A DNA stretch of 64,000 bases from Cylicocyclus nassatus (GCA_958299035.1 CATQJL010000305.1:34175733-34239732); one strand, 5' to 3'. Positions 1-11,733 are shown, counted from the first letter of the stretch. Notes: generated by a model from the letters alone, not told the origin. A program made the numbers and translations.

Positions 1-233
1 ATAACAATACCTGGTAACTATGAATATATTTTCATTTATACATTTGAATATCGCATTCAAGATAACATCTTTACTATATCCTTATCGATTAGCTGTTTTT
101 TTTTTCAACATATTAACACTGTGTTCAAAATCTTCTAGTAAAGAACATGTACGAGCAATTGTAAGAGTTTCTGCATATAATGTTGCTTTTCTGATTTTTC
201 TGGAGAGGCAGGATTCATGAGCGAGTCGAAGTA
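1..233. other. Unassigned AT-rich sequence
   Basis: No gene or repeat recognised. The one short open frame here has no family resemblance and AT-rich composition. Confidence 0.4.
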
Positions 234-1071
234 TTAGGCTGGGAACTAAGTTTTGCAACTGGTTTCATAACTTCACTTTCTTTGGATATGGCGCACTCGA
301 ACTTTGGCATTATATAGAAGGCAATGTGAGCTGCAAGTGAGAACAAATTGTCTACATTTTAAAAGCGAAGTAGAAAAGTTTCAGGTGTTTTTCGAAAACT
401 AATGAAGTTAGAGAATTGTTGGGGTTTCAAGCTAGAATGAAGCCTTTGGCAGCCTAAATCATGAGCAGTAATCCGGATCCGTCTATAAGTTATTGCTGGA
501 GGTCGACTCCATTGGCATAGTAAGAAAGAAACAAAATTTAGGGGCATGTCGAGATTTGGCGTTCTCATAAATTCGAACGAGTCGATGTACGCAAGAGCTG
601 CTGGGGACGACCGTCAATGACTAAAGAGGCGGAAGCTCAAATTCCGCCGAGACTTTACACAGTAAAGTTATTTAACCTGCCGAGCGGAATATCATACTCA
701 TTTGTTGAATCAACGCCTTTTTCCTTGTTTAGGGTGAGACCTCATATCGTACACCTACAGCGAGGTGAGACCTCATATCGTACACCTACAGCGATCCTAC
801 AAAGAAGCCCTTACCACGCAATTTCACTACCGTTTTCGTGATCAGCATGTCGGATAACAACGCCAAGTTTCAGCCAAATCCGTCAAATTTTAAATTTTTC
901 CTCTTCATACCATGCACCTACCGTAACTCTCACTGCGACTTCAGAATTTGGTAGGACAGCAGTTGCGCTTGTAGCTTACGTAATAACCAACGCAGTGGCA
1001 AAATTTGAGTGCGCCATGTTGAGTGAGAGGGAAGTTACGAGACCAGTTGCAAAACTTAGTCTGCAACCTAA
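234..1071. mobile_element. Mariner-type MITE, family A, copy 1
   Basis: The element is flanked by TA on both sides. It starts TTAGGCTGGGAACTAAG and ends with the inverted complement (CTTAGTCTGCAACCTAA). TA duplication and TTAGG-type termini are typical of Tc1/mariner elements. At 838 bp with no transposase it is non-autonomous. A 31-bp stretch is tandemly repeated near 737-800. Copies 2 and 3 (53312-54203 and 60746-61558) share its length and interior. Confidence 0.8.
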
Positions 1072-1176
1072 TACTTTATTCTGCAGACTGTTTTATTGCA
1101 AAGCTTGGTGTAAATTTTGTTGTTGTTTGATATACGTATTTCAAGGGCTAAGTAGTAGCAACTGTATAGGTTAGTA

Positions 1177-1950
1177 TTAGGTTGGCACATAAGTTTTGCA
1201 ACTTTTGTCGTAACTTTTTTCCTATTTTATGTAGCAATCTCATTTTGTGGCATCATGTAGATCGTGATGTAAGTTGCAAGTCTGCGCAAACCGTTTGATT
1301 TTTGATAACGTAGTACAAAAAATCTAAGCATTTTTTGAAAACTGCTGAAAATCGAGGTTTCACGATTATTTGGCAAACATGAAGCCCTACGAAACCTGAT
1401 TCAAACATATGAAAAAGCAACTATAGGCCGCGTGAAGCTGGAAGTTGGCACATTGGAATCAGTGAAAAAGAAATGAAATTTAAACACAAATTAAGATGGG
1501 GCGCCTTTGAGAAGTTGAACAAGTCAAATGCGTCAAGTTTTGAAGGCAATTTGTCAATAACTAAGCTGCGAAAAGTCAGAATTCGCTATAACTTTGCACT
1601 ATAGGGTAATCCTATGCGGTAAACACGAATATCATATTCATTTGTCGCTAAAATGAAATTCATCTTTTGATCTCACGAACGAGGCGTTTCATGCGAAACG
1701 GATCTCATTTTTGTGATCAGCATGTCAAATAAGCCCTATAGGCCAAGTTTCAACAAAATCTGATGCATTCTAAAAATTTCCCCGTAGTACCGTAAACCTA
1801 CCGTAATCCTCACATAAGATGGTAAAATTCGGCAAAAATGTGTGCATTAGAAGCTTACATCATTTTCCTTATATTGCCAAAAAATGAATGCGCTACGTTC
1901 AAATAGACAAAAGTTATATAAAAAGTTGCATTACTTATGTGCCAACCTAA
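1177..1950. mobile_element. Mariner-type MITE, family B
   Basis: Bounded by TA, with termini TTAGGTTGGCACATAAGT at both ends in inverted orientation. 774 bp, no transposase. Its interior around 1712-1815 resembles the interior of family A although the termini differ. Confidence 0.8.
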
Positions 1951-1983
1951 TATTAGTAGTTCCAAAATTCAATGAATTCTCAT

Positions 1984-2239
1984 TGTTGTAATTGTAAGAG
2001 ATCAGTTGTTCGTCATACTGATCTCCCTCGCGTTGTCGATTGCAACCTCAGTGCGCGGGAAATGAGCGCTATAAAAGGCGCTCACTCATAGCCTTAGTCA
2101 GTTCTACAGTTCATTCATTCACTCATCTGCCTCTCTTATTTTTGCTGTTCTATTATTTTCTAATAAATATTCTCTTTTCCTCGTGTGCCGCCCAACGGAC
2201 GAAGGTACGAAGAAGTGTCCGAAACTAAGGGACACAACA
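1984..2239 (+). mobile_element. Solo LTR of an LTR retrotransposon
   Basis: A 256-bp unit begins TGTTGTAATTG and ends GGGACACAACA (TGTTG...CAACA inverted ends). It is flanked by a perfect 5-bp duplication CTCAT (1979-1983 and 2240-2244). Inside are a TATA box (TATAAAAG at 2070) and an AATAAA signal (2162), in the order expected of U3-R-U5. There is no internal gag-pol, so it is a solo LTR left by LTR-LTR recombination. Superfamily (Gypsy or Bel/Pao) cannot be decided from the LTR. Confidence 0.8.
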
Positions 2240-2244
2240 CTCAT

Positions 2245-3259
2245 AAACTTCTTTTATAATAACATTAATGTCTAAATTTTGTTTATTGTGTATGGCTAAT
2301 ATACCATCCATGTATCTAAATGGAAAAAAAATGCTTACCAATCATGTTATGTTCAAATTTGTACTCGAAGTACGAGAGAGTTGAATCTGCTAAAAGCGAC
2401 TGGCGTTTCTACTTTGAGGAACTCCGTTTGTTTGCACATAAAAATTATTAGAAAATTTGCAGTAGCTGTTAACTAGTGTGTAGTCTATTAGATAGAACAA
2501 ATCTTTGATATCATAATATCTGTATTTAGTTTATTTTCTTTCATTACAGTAAAATATTTTTTATAACCATTAAACGCTATATATTTTCTATTTGAATTTT
2601 TGAAACATTTAAGTACTTTTACTATGTTGTTTCTTCTGATGATGTCGTGTCGTAAATTCGTGAACATATCGGAGAAGTCAACTGAAAAAAGTTTCATATC
2701 ATTTAGCTGAATGTGGTGTAATGTAAGACTAATGTTTATATCGTCAACAGCCCAATATCTTATGAAGACTTTATTTTTAGTTTTTAAAGAGTTTATCTAA
2801 TTTCTAAAATGGGTTTTAAAAAATGAGACTATCTTACTAAGTTCTGAAGAAACTGGTTTCATACTACTACTATGAGCTTCGTTATAAATCTAAATTGCAA
2901 TGGATTTTTGTGAAGTTTGGGTATGCATTATATAACTGGAATAGTGGCATCTTCGATTTGTTTCAATTTTGCGCAATTGTGAGTGTTGTTGAATTTCTTG
3001 GTGAGCTTCATTCTAGCTTTTAGCTTTATTCATGATTCTTGTACTATACTTTCCTTCTATCATGTTATTAATCAATACTTTGTTATTATCGATAGCTATT
3101 CCCATTTGTTCATTATTATGCTAGGATAATACTTCTTACAAGTGACACTATAGTTGTTGCTAGCTTTAATTACTTTATTTCACATGCAGAAAAGTGCGCC
3201 ACACGCTACATACATCAAATAGTGGTATCAGTAGAATCAGTAGCCAATTTGAGTCCCTG
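2245..3259. other. Unassigned AT-rich spacer
   Basis: No coding, RNA or repeat signal recognised over about 1 kb. Confidence 0.4.
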
Positions 3260-3844
3260 CTCAGATAATCGCCGGGGGCAGGCGGCCACGCGATTTATGG
3301 GCGGGCGGACACCGAAAAATAGTTCGCTGATTTATTGCGGTCCGCTTGCAGATATTTGGAAGAATTTTTTCGAAATTTCAGACGAATGCTTGAAGAACAA
3401 TCGCAGTTTCCTTATAGATTGGCTGCGGCGCAGTGGCCGCATCCTCGCGGACTTTCCGCGAGAATATGCAAAATTTTCGGGGGCCGCACGGTCCTTTGTG
3501 GAGGACTGCGCAGCCCCAGGTACTTTCCGCTGAGAGAAAGTATCTCAAACTTGAGTAATTAAACCAACGCTGACACTTCTGCCACACAGAGTCTTACCTG
3601 TGCTCGACGTACGCCCGAAAATGCGTAAGAAGAGTCCGAGCGCTTGCTGAAAGTTTGGCCAGCGCTCGCTGAATGAAATTATTTGCCGAGCGCTTGCAAA
3701 AATTGCTGTATTGCTGCCCGCTGGCAGAATATGCGACCGTAAAGGAAGTGCCGCCCGCTGAGTTTGGCCACGACCCAAAATTCTGCTGACCTCCTGCAGA
3801 AAAGCTCGAGTTTGCGGACCGCCTGCCCCCGGCGATTATCTGAG
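3260..3844. mobile_element. TIR element family G, copy 1, carrying an SL1-like cassette
   Basis: 585 bp with termini CTCAGATAATCGCCGGGG inverted at both ends (about 34 bp, continuing into GCAGGCGG). A dinucleotide TG is repeated on both sides; copy 3 has CA on both sides, suggesting a 2-bp target duplication. No ORF of a known transposase. The middle, on the minus strand, carries the SL-RNA-like cassette listed separately. Superfamily unknown. Confidence 0.75.
3441..3565 (-). ncRNA. SL1-like spliced-leader RNA cassette in G1
   Basis: Read on the minus strand, 3565-3544 matches the 22-nt nematode SL1 leader at 21 positions; the one difference is ATTACTCAAG for ATTACCCAAG. Downstream come a short hairpin (ACTTTC/GAAAGT), a long GC-rich hairpin at 3517-3480, an Sm-like site (AAAATTTTGC near 3470), and a terminal hairpin at 3465-3441. 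This is the order of an SL RNA (leader, stems, Sm site, 3' stem), and about 125 nt is close to the usual 100-115 nt. The two bases after the leader are AT, not the GT donor, so this copy is probably not functional. That it descends from an SL RNA gene is inference. Confidence 0.6.
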
Positions 3845-4266
3845 TGGCTGAAACTAACAGGTCGTTCTCCATTTTCCAAATGGCAGTAAATCCTCAACCT
3901 AGTTCTTGTTCCCTGTAAATGCAGGAACGTGACTAAAACTACCGGGGCTTGTCCGAACAACTTAACCCGGACGAACGAATCCGCCCAGGACCCTGGACGA
4001 GTGGTCAGGGGGAATCTCAAAGAAGGGGAAGGCCAACTTTTACTTTCCTTGAACGGCTAATCCGGGTGGAGAGACTGCAGATCTGGTTAAAACGGTTAGG
4101 CTACCAAGACTCAAATGTAGTAGAAAAATTCGTTAACTTGCTTTGTAAAAAAAAAGAAGAGATAAAGGATGTAAAATGCACAAAAATTTATAAGTGGAAG
4201 ATTTGGAGAAAGAGTAGGCAAAAGATGTGCAAAAAATACCAGTGTGTTGTGTATCACCAGAGATGG
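3845..4266. other. Unassigned spacer
   Basis: Short open frames here resemble no family. Nothing supported. Confidence 0.35.
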
Positions 4267-6750
4267 TTAAACTTCCGGAATTCTCAGCGCTTGTAAAACA
4301 TATGTCGATTTCAACTTTTTGCGAAACTCAGCTGAAGTTCTGAAAGAAATTATTTCTAATGGTAGTTTGCTGAGCCATCTAGCTGTGCGGCAAACAAATG
4401 AGTTGAAAGCTTTGGAACGAACTTGTTTCCCAATTTTTGGTGACCTAGACCAAAACCTCCTGTTCTCCCACACGACTTGGATACCCAATACCAGGGCTCG
4501 GCACAAGCTGGCTGGCACCAGGGAATTTTCAAAACAAAGTCCCCTTTGATTTTCGCTGAGTTTTACGAAGCCCCCCTTGACCCTAAACCCACGTAAGAAA
4601 ACCCCCAAAAAACGAAACCTTGACTAAAAAAACGTCGCAATTTGTCGACAAAAACAATATCCCTCTTTGCTTTTTATCGCAAAAACGATATCCAGCTTGC
4701 CCCGTGCCAGCTGGTGCCAGGCCCTGTCCAATACCGACTAGGTCTTAACCTTGTTTCGAGGCGCAGAATTCTAATATAGATTATTAAATCATAGCATATC
4801 CTTTTATACTTCAGACTGTGCAGCCTTAGTGCAGATAGTCTAAAATGATACGATGGCAAAGATTTAGGATAGTTAGAATCTGGGTAACATCTATAGTAAA
4901 CAATTCTAGTAAAAGTCTTTTGAACTTTTTCGATTTTATCGATATTTTTCTTCAAAAAAGGGCTCCAAACAGATGACGCGTATTCTAGGTGTCGGAGCAC
5001 ATAGGTATTGTAGAGTCTTACTAAGAGCATCGCACATTATTACTGCGAATGCTTCCAAATATAACGAAAAGAGCTGAAAGAGCTTTCTTAGTTATGTGGT
5101 CGAAATGGGAGATAAATTTGAGCTGGTCGACCATAAGTAGCAGACCTTTGGTGCTATTATGGTGCTCTAAAATAACCCCATCATACCCATAAGTGCAGCA
5201 GCTTGTGGAGTTTTCAAGGTGTAAAACTTGTTTTAGAAGGGTTTACTGGGAGATTCCTCTTCTAGACCATAATTTCAAGTTTTCGATCGCGGAAGATATT
5301 GCATTGTAAGCATCAGATTGTTCTTCATCTTTGTAGCTAAAATAATTTGTTGTCTGCAAAAACTTGTATTTTTAGGTTTGGAAGAATTTTCAGAAAAGAA
5401 GTCAGCTCAGCAGTGTAGGTTAAAGGGGAGACAGCATGGCACCTTGAGGAACTCCACTACCGCAGCAGAACCGATCTGAAAAAAGTTCCCAACTCGGATT
5501 GTCATGCCTCTTTCATGAAGATACGATGAAAACCATGATAGCAGCTGACCGCGACCATGTTGTTCGAGCTTCCAAAGCAATCCGCAGTGATTAACTCTGT
5601 CGAAAGCTTTGGAAAGATCGAAGAATACGATGTCAACTGACCGTGATTTAGTGCACAAATCCAATCGAACAAAGCATCGGAAAGCAGAGCTGTAGTAGAT
5701 CCTCCAGGAATGAAACCGTTTTGAGCCTAAGGAAAAACTCCTTTCTTATCTAGCCTGTCGAGTAGACGTTCCTTAACAAATTTCTCGAGAACTTTTCCCG
5801 AAGGTGCGGTTATGCTGACAGGACGAAAATTGGAAATATGGTTGCTACCATCATTTTAAGGAATGGCCGTTACTAACGCTTCTTTCCAGGCTTCAGGAGC
5901 TTTCCCTAGCGACAATGATATATTGAAAATTAGTAACAAGGGAAAAGCCAAGGTACGAGCGCATTTGCAATATAAAATTTGCGGCAGACCCATATGCTAT
6001 TGTATTGATGCCTTAAGCTTTCTCAGAGCATCGTAAATTTTATTAGGATGAATAAGCATTTCCGTGCAGCACTCACCTATTCGGACGACATTGTCCGACC
6101 AGATGCTGAAGTCTCACAATCATTGGCTGTAACAAAAATTAGAAAAAATTTTCCCAGAAGCTGAGCTTTTTCCTTGTCACTTCTAAAAATATATCCATGT
6201 TCATCTGTCAAAACGGGAAGGTTTGGCTGTCTCTTAATCCTGTATTTGAAGTATCTGTAAAGTTCTTCAGCATGAAATCTAGAAAGGAGCCTTTCGCGAT
6301 TGGCTAGATATTTTTTGATGTGAACACTAATATCTGTGCAGACTTTTTGTAGGATTGATTATTCAGAGGACGCAGCTGCGAAAAGAGTCTGAACTTTTGT
6401 TAAAAAAGATTGCGAATATGGAGAGGATATTTTTTATTTTGGACAGGTTCAAAACGGAAAGGCACATGCTTTGCAAGAATGTGATAAAGTGTATGACAAA
6501 AGCGACGGTAGAGGTCATCAATAGATCCAAAGTTTAGAAACAGACAGATCCAAACAGTTGAAACAAATCATATCAATCAGTCACCGCAACAACACTATTG
6601 ATTGCCCCATAGTCAGCACTGAAAAAATCGGAGCATGGAATGAATGTAGTCTGACTGTGGACAAAATTGGCTTCAAAACTTATGATGTTATGATTAGAGG
6701 ACCCAAAAGGGAGAATTGTCTCAACGTTTTGAACTATATTATCTAGGGCA
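4267..6750 (-). pseudogene. CR1/Jockey-type LINE remnant 1 (endonuclease end, linker, RT, C-terminus)
   Basis: On the minus strand the pieces of a non-LTR retrotransposon pol follow in order. The endonuclease end (FGSSNHNII) lies near 6.68 kb. A linker with the motif LPVLTDEHGY is near 6.21 kb. RT motifs are GFIPGGSTTALLSDALFDW near 5.70 kb, DLSKAFDRVNHCGLL near 5.60 kb, VPQGAMLSPL near 5.45 kb and a palm motif FADN at about 5.35 kb in place of F/YADD. The C-terminal region LRHLEYASSVWSPF is near 4.97 kb and the end RTARWLSKLPLEII near 4.37 kb. The frame changes several times and stops occur, so it is dead. A hAT MITE splits the C-terminus. The element would have copied itself by target-primed reverse transcription. 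It resembles LINE 2 at 55.5-59.9 kb. Confidence 0.85.
4492..4726. mobile_element. hAT-type MITE inserted in LINE 1
   Basis: 235 bp with inverted termini CAGGGC(T/C)(C/T)GGCAC and near-perfect 8-bp flanks CCCAATAC (4484-4491) and TCCAATAC (4727-4734). An 8-bp duplication plus CAGGG ends is the hAT signature. It interrupts the LINE C-terminal coding region. Its termini and interior match the 2.2-kb hAT element at 27252-29455. Confidence 0.7.
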
Positions 6751-7877
6751 TATTATAAATTTATTTTTCAAATCGATTATCACATCTTTAGAATATAAGT
6801 AGCAATGATTATTTAGTGAATGCGGGCAAGGTTTAAGAGCTTTATGTATTTTGTTAGGTTGATGCTAATTCCTGCACCAAAATAGGTGCAGACCTCAATA
6901 ATCTGGAATAATCTCATATACCAAATAGGATTCGATATATTGTTAGATAGAGCAAACCTAGCTCTATAAGATAGTGCTTAAAGTTTTGCAGCAGCTTTGA
7001 ACCAAGCAAGGATTGAAGCCAAAAACGAAAAAGATCCAAGCGCCCCAAATACCAAGGAAGAATTGGAAGCTCATGCATTGTCATTTCGTATGAGACATTT
7101 CTCTATGCAGTTAATGTATTTTTCTCTCAGCTAGAAACAGAAAAGCGAAGTTCTTCATGTTTTATAACCAAAACAATGCTGAGATGTTCTAGACTAACAG
7201 TTGTGTACTACAGGACCTTAGAGGCATGAGTGTGAATTTTCAGCTTTTTACAGCAGCTGGTTTACGACCAGGGAAGAAAAATTCGGATAAAGAGAGCTAG
7301 ATTCGTCTTTTCTCGTAAACTAACTGTTCTAGAAGGCTGAAAATGTAAAGTTTTACTGCTAACGGCATGTACTATACAATTGTTAATGCTAAAACATCTC
7401 AGCACTTTGAAAACATAAAAAACTTTGTTTTCTGATAGTTTAGCTGAGAAAAAAACAGCAATGCATGGAGAAATGCCTTATACTACTAGGTTGCCCCAAT
7501 TTTTCAATTTTAGCTTTTTACCGGAATAACCCACATACTTTTCGATTCTGACTAGAACGCAGGGTACAGTTCGATAGAGCAAAGCAAGCTCTATAAGTAG
7601 GCGTCTATGTGCTCAAACTAGCTTCAGCTCATCACGATCTAGAAGCCGAAAGTGACGACTTGCGGATGCCCGAAAATTTGAAATTTTTTACAACCTTGTT
7701 CAAAGAAGACTAACCAAATACTAAACTCGCCTAAGCTTATACACTCCACATGATACATTCATATATGCCGTTTCTGTGTTGTTTCTGTGCTAGAAGCCGA
7801 GAAAACTGAATTTTTATGCTTGCAAAAATTCGATGCTGCACTGTTCTCATATAGGTGGGTGTATAATTCCCGAAATA

Positions 7878-8586
7878 TTAGGTCGTACCGAAAGTTCTGT
7901 CGTTTCATTTTTGAAAAATCATAACTTTGCGCTGTCACAACGGATTTACTTCCTTACATTTTTATTAGGAAGAGTAAATCCTTCGCTTTCGAATGCGGTT
8001 TTGAGTAGCTTGCGCTTCACACCGAATGCGGAGAGAAAAATGGAAAACTAAGACCATGTAAGCTTTGACCATTTTAAGTTAGCTCACCAAAAATCTGGAA
8101 TGCTGCAGAAAAATCTGAAATCGTCAGTACATATGTTTTTTGGCCTATTCTTTGCATCTGTTAAAAAATTGTGCTGTTTGGACGTCTCTGTGAGAAGTTA
8201 TGAATATCGAGTTTACTATGGAAAACACCAAAATTAATTAATTCGTCAATTTTAGCGAAAATCATAACTTCTCACAGAGACGTCCAAACAGCACAAAGTT
8301 TTCACAGTTGCAAGGGTAGGCCAAAAAACATATGTACTGACGATTTCAGATTTTTCTGCGGTATTCCAGGTTTTTGGTGAGCTAACTTAAAATGGTCAAA
8401 GCTTATATGGTCTTAGTTTTCCGTTTTTATCTCCGCACACAGTGTGAATCGCGAGCTCCGCAAAACAGCATTCGAAAGCGAAAGATATGCTCTTTCTAAT
8501 AAAAATATAAGGTGGTAAATCCGTTGTGACAGCGCAAAGTTATGATTTTTCAAAAATGAAACGACAGAAGTTTTGGTACGACCTAA
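7878..8586. mobile_element. Foldback mariner-type element D
   Basis: 709 bp, TA-flanked, with termini TTAGGTCGTACCGAAAGT and their complement. The inverted arms fill nearly the whole element (about 330 bp each). The termini resemble those of the X family at 57216. It abuts C, sharing the TA between them. Confidence 0.75.
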
Positions 8587-8588
8587 TA

Positions 8589-9539
8589 TTAGGTTGTCCG
8601 GAAATTAATGCAGGTTTTGACTTCCAGCCGCAATAAGTCATACGCTTCTCATTTCTAACTAGGTTGCAAAGTACAATTCGATAGAGCAAAGCAAGCTCTA
8701 CAAGATGGCTATCTTGCTCTAGCAACAGCTCTGATTCACCTCGAGTTTCGAGCCAAAAACTAAAAATATTCAACTGTCCGAAAAATTGAGAAAAATCGTA
8801 ACTCAGTTCGTAAAAATCCTACAAAAATTCTAACTTGCTCACGTAAACACAATCCACATAAGGCATCTATATACGCCGTTGCCGTATTTTTTTCTCTGTT
8901 AGAAATCAAGAAAACGGAAATTTTCGTGCATTTGCCAAAGTGGTGCTGTGCCGTCCCCACATAAATAGTTGTATACTACAAACCCTTAGAAGTACAAACG
9001 TAAATTTCCAGCTCTCTACAAGTTTTGGTTCTCGAGAAATATCGAATACAGTTTTCCTTAGTCATGTGGTCCAAGCTAAAATTTGAATTTCTCGCGAACT
9101 AAAGCTTGTAGAGAGCTGAAAATTTACGTTTGTACTTCTAAAAGTTTGTAGTATACAACTACCTATGTGCGAACGGTGCAGCACCACTTTAGCAGATGAA
9201 CGAAAATTTCCGTTTTCTTGATTTCCAACAGAGAAAAAAATACGGCAACGGCGTATATAGATGCCTTATGTGGATTGTGTTTACGTGAGCAAGTAAGAAT
9301 TTTTGTAGGATTTTTACGAACTGAGTTACGATTTTTCTCAATTTTTCGGACAGTTGAATATTTTTAGTTTTTGGCTCGAAACTCGAGGTGAATCAGAGCT
9401 GTTGCTAGAGCAAGATAGCCATCTTGTAGAGCTTGCTTTGCTCTATCGAACAGTACCTTGCAACCTGTTCAAAAATGAGAAATGTATGACTTATTGCGGC
9501 TGGAAATCAAAACCTGCACTAATTTCCGGACAACCTAAC
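8589..9539. mobile_element. Foldback element C, near-perfect palindrome
   Basis: 951 bp with termini TTAGGTTGTCCGGAAATTA and their complement. The two arms pair over about 450 bp with few mismatches around a centre near 9.06 kb. It carries the block GATAGAGCAAAGCAAGCTCT, which is also seen, more diverged, in E, F and near 61.64 kb. The good arm match suggests it is the youngest of the set. Confidence 0.8.
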
Positions 9540-10173
9540 ATTTTATGTTGAATTCAGTATTTTTCGGGAACTAGCGCTTCCAGGAAGCTGAAAATTCGCC
9601 GATGTATTTCCGAAGGCCTGCAATATACACCTAACTATATGAGAACAGTGCAGCATCGATTTTTTGCAAGCCTAAAAAATTCAATTTTCTCGGCTTCTAG
9701 CACAGAAACAAACACAGCAACGGCATATATGAATGTATTATGTGAAGTGTATAAGCGTGAGCGAGTTTAGGATCTGGTTAGTCTTTTTTCAACAAAGCTA
9801 TTTAAAAAGTATCAATTTCTCGAGCATCCGCAAGTTGTCAGATTTCGGCATCTAGTTCGTGATGAGCTGAAGTTGGTGTGAGCACAACGCTGACTTATGG
9901 AGCTTCGTTTGCTCTATCGAAGGTACCCTGCATTTCAGGATCAGAAGTAAGGGACTTGTTGCGGTAAAAATTCAAAATTGAAAGAACTTATGAGACAACC
10001 GAAATAAATGATAATGCATGAACAAGTTAGGGATCTCGAAAGAATTTTCTAAACGGACTTCCATTTTTCTTCTTCTTTTTTGGGGCGTTTGGACCTTTTT
10101 TGTTTTTGGCTTCACTCTTCGCTTGGATCAAAGCTGCTGCAAGACTTTAAGAAGTTTGCTCTATTTAATGATA

Positions 10174-11733
10174 CAGTGCTGGCCAAAACTATAGTTCCAC
10201 TCGAAATTTTGTAGTATCAAAGAAGTGCAGCATCAAATAAAGCTCAAATTTTACATGATGATTACATTTACCCTTAGAACCCTTCTGAGACAACAGGTTT
10301 GTTCACATCCATCTTCATTACAAAAAAAATGAGAGAATTTAGGAAAGGCTACTAATGAAAGCTGGCCAAAACTATAGATCCACTTGGTACTTAGCGTCTT
10401 TACAGCTTTTTCGGCCCCCAGTTTTGTCGTACAGCACATCGTTGAACTGTGGAACATGCCGCGTGGTCAACGTCTAACGGATTTTGAAAAGGGACTGATT
10501 ACGGCTTACCACGAAGAACAATGGTCCAATAGACGTATTGCCGAAGCTGGACGAAGCCACAAGGTTGTCAATAGCTATTTGGCTGATCCGCAATCGTATG
10601 GGCAACCTTTTCCATCTGTACGTCCATCGGTGGTCACCGCCCGCGATCGGAGACGTACTCTGCGCGCTGCATCCAATTCTACTATCACCTCAAAGCAGAT
10701 CAGAAGCACCTTACAGTTGAATTATTCCACTAGAACAGTGCGCAGAGTCTTAGAACAGAGCGAAAGCATTGTTCGAATGAAGATGAGCTTGCAGCCAAGG
10801 TTGACAAAGCTTCACAAAGAACATCGTCGTGATTTTGTTGAAGAAAAACTCGCGCAACAAGTTAACTGGAGTAGGGTATGGAGGTAAAAAACTGCAACAT
10901 CCACATATTCCTCAAAATTTTGTTTAGATTATTTGGTCTGATGAAAAAAAGTTTAACCTCGACGGACCGACGGATTCGCTTACTACTGGCACGATCTCCG
11001 TAAAGAACCTCGGTATTTCTCCAGACGGAACTTCGGCGGGGGCAATGTCATGGTTTGGGGCGCCTTTAATGCTACAGGCACACTTCCACTTGCTTTCATT
11101 TCTAATAAAATGACAAGCCAGAATTATCAGGAGGTGTTAGAATCTCATCTTATACCATTTTGGCATGAAAATTCCATATTTATGCAGGATAATGCTTCAG
11201 TGCACAGAAGTAGGGATACATTACAGTACTTAAGGAGCCACAATATCCAAGTTTTAGAATGGCCAGCATGCTCACCTGATCTCAACCCTATTGAAAATCT
11301 CTGGGGCATCATTGTGCGTGATGTATATCATGACTGTAAGCATTATAACAACTCACGGGAGCTTAAAATAGCAATTTCGTCTGCTTGGTCAAAAATTCCC
11401 ACCCAGGCCCTTACTACGTTAGCGAACAGTGTTCCAAAGCGACTCATTGAAGTTGTCAAGCACCAAAATAACGCTATCGACTACTAGCAAGCTGCTGTCG
11501 AATTTTTTGCTGTTCGGTTTTTCAGTGGATCTATAGTTTTGGCCAACTTTCATTTGTAGCTTTTCCTAAATTTTCTCATTTTTTTGTAATTAAGATGAAT
11601 GTGAATAAACCTGTTGTGTCAGAAGGTTATTAAGGGTAAATGTAATCATCATGTAAAATCTGAGCTTCATTTGATGCTGCACTTCTTTAATACTACAAAA
11701 TTTCGATTGGATCTATAGTTTTGGCCAGCACTG
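10174..11733 (+). mobile_element. Tc1-like transposon with IR/DR ends
   Basis: 1,560 bp between TA dinucleotides (10172 and 11734). Inverted repeats of about 210 bp start CAGTGCTGGCCAAAACTATAG. A second copy of the terminal motif (GCTGGCCAAAACTATAG) lies at the inner end of each repeat, at about 10358-10383 and 11524-11547. This gives the IR/DR arrangement known from Sleeping Beauty-like Tc1 elements, where each motif is a transposase binding site. It sits in the right arm of foldback element F. Confidence 0.9.
10456..11487 (+). pseudogene. Tc1-family transposase, one intron and one frameshift
   Basis: The protein would bind the element's inverted repeats and cut and paste it at TA. The first exon starts MPRGQRLTDFEKG and carries the N-terminal paired-like helix-turn-helix region with RRIAEAGRSHKVVNSYL. 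A probable 52-bp intron (10876-10927, GTATGG...TTTAG) precedes IIWSDEKKFNLDGP, which holds the first catalytic Asp. The second Asp is in FMQDNASVH and the Glu in PDLNPIENLW, with exactly 34 residues between them (DD34E). The frame shifts by one base near 10975, within the run after NLDGP, consistent with loss of a single base. After the shift the ORF runs open to TAG at 11485-11487. It is otherwise full length, so inactivation looks recent. Confidence 0.85.

Larger units (their letters stand above)
7486..10003. mobile_element. Foldback element E, nested in F
   Basis: The left arm 7486-7875 and right arm 9541-10003 are long inverted copies; for example, the stretch reading GCTTCTAGCACAGAAAC at 9.70 kb is the complement of sequence near 7.78 kb. 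Elements D and C sit at its centre. Ends are CTAGGTTG and CAACCGAA, degraded TTAGGTTG-type termini. No transposase. Confidence 0.6.

Noticed and set aside
359..568. Repeated small ORF (MRTPNLDMP-type) in family A copies 1 and 2 as a gene
   Set aside because: It occurs only as part of the MITE sequence, is broken by stops in different places, and is not a transposase.
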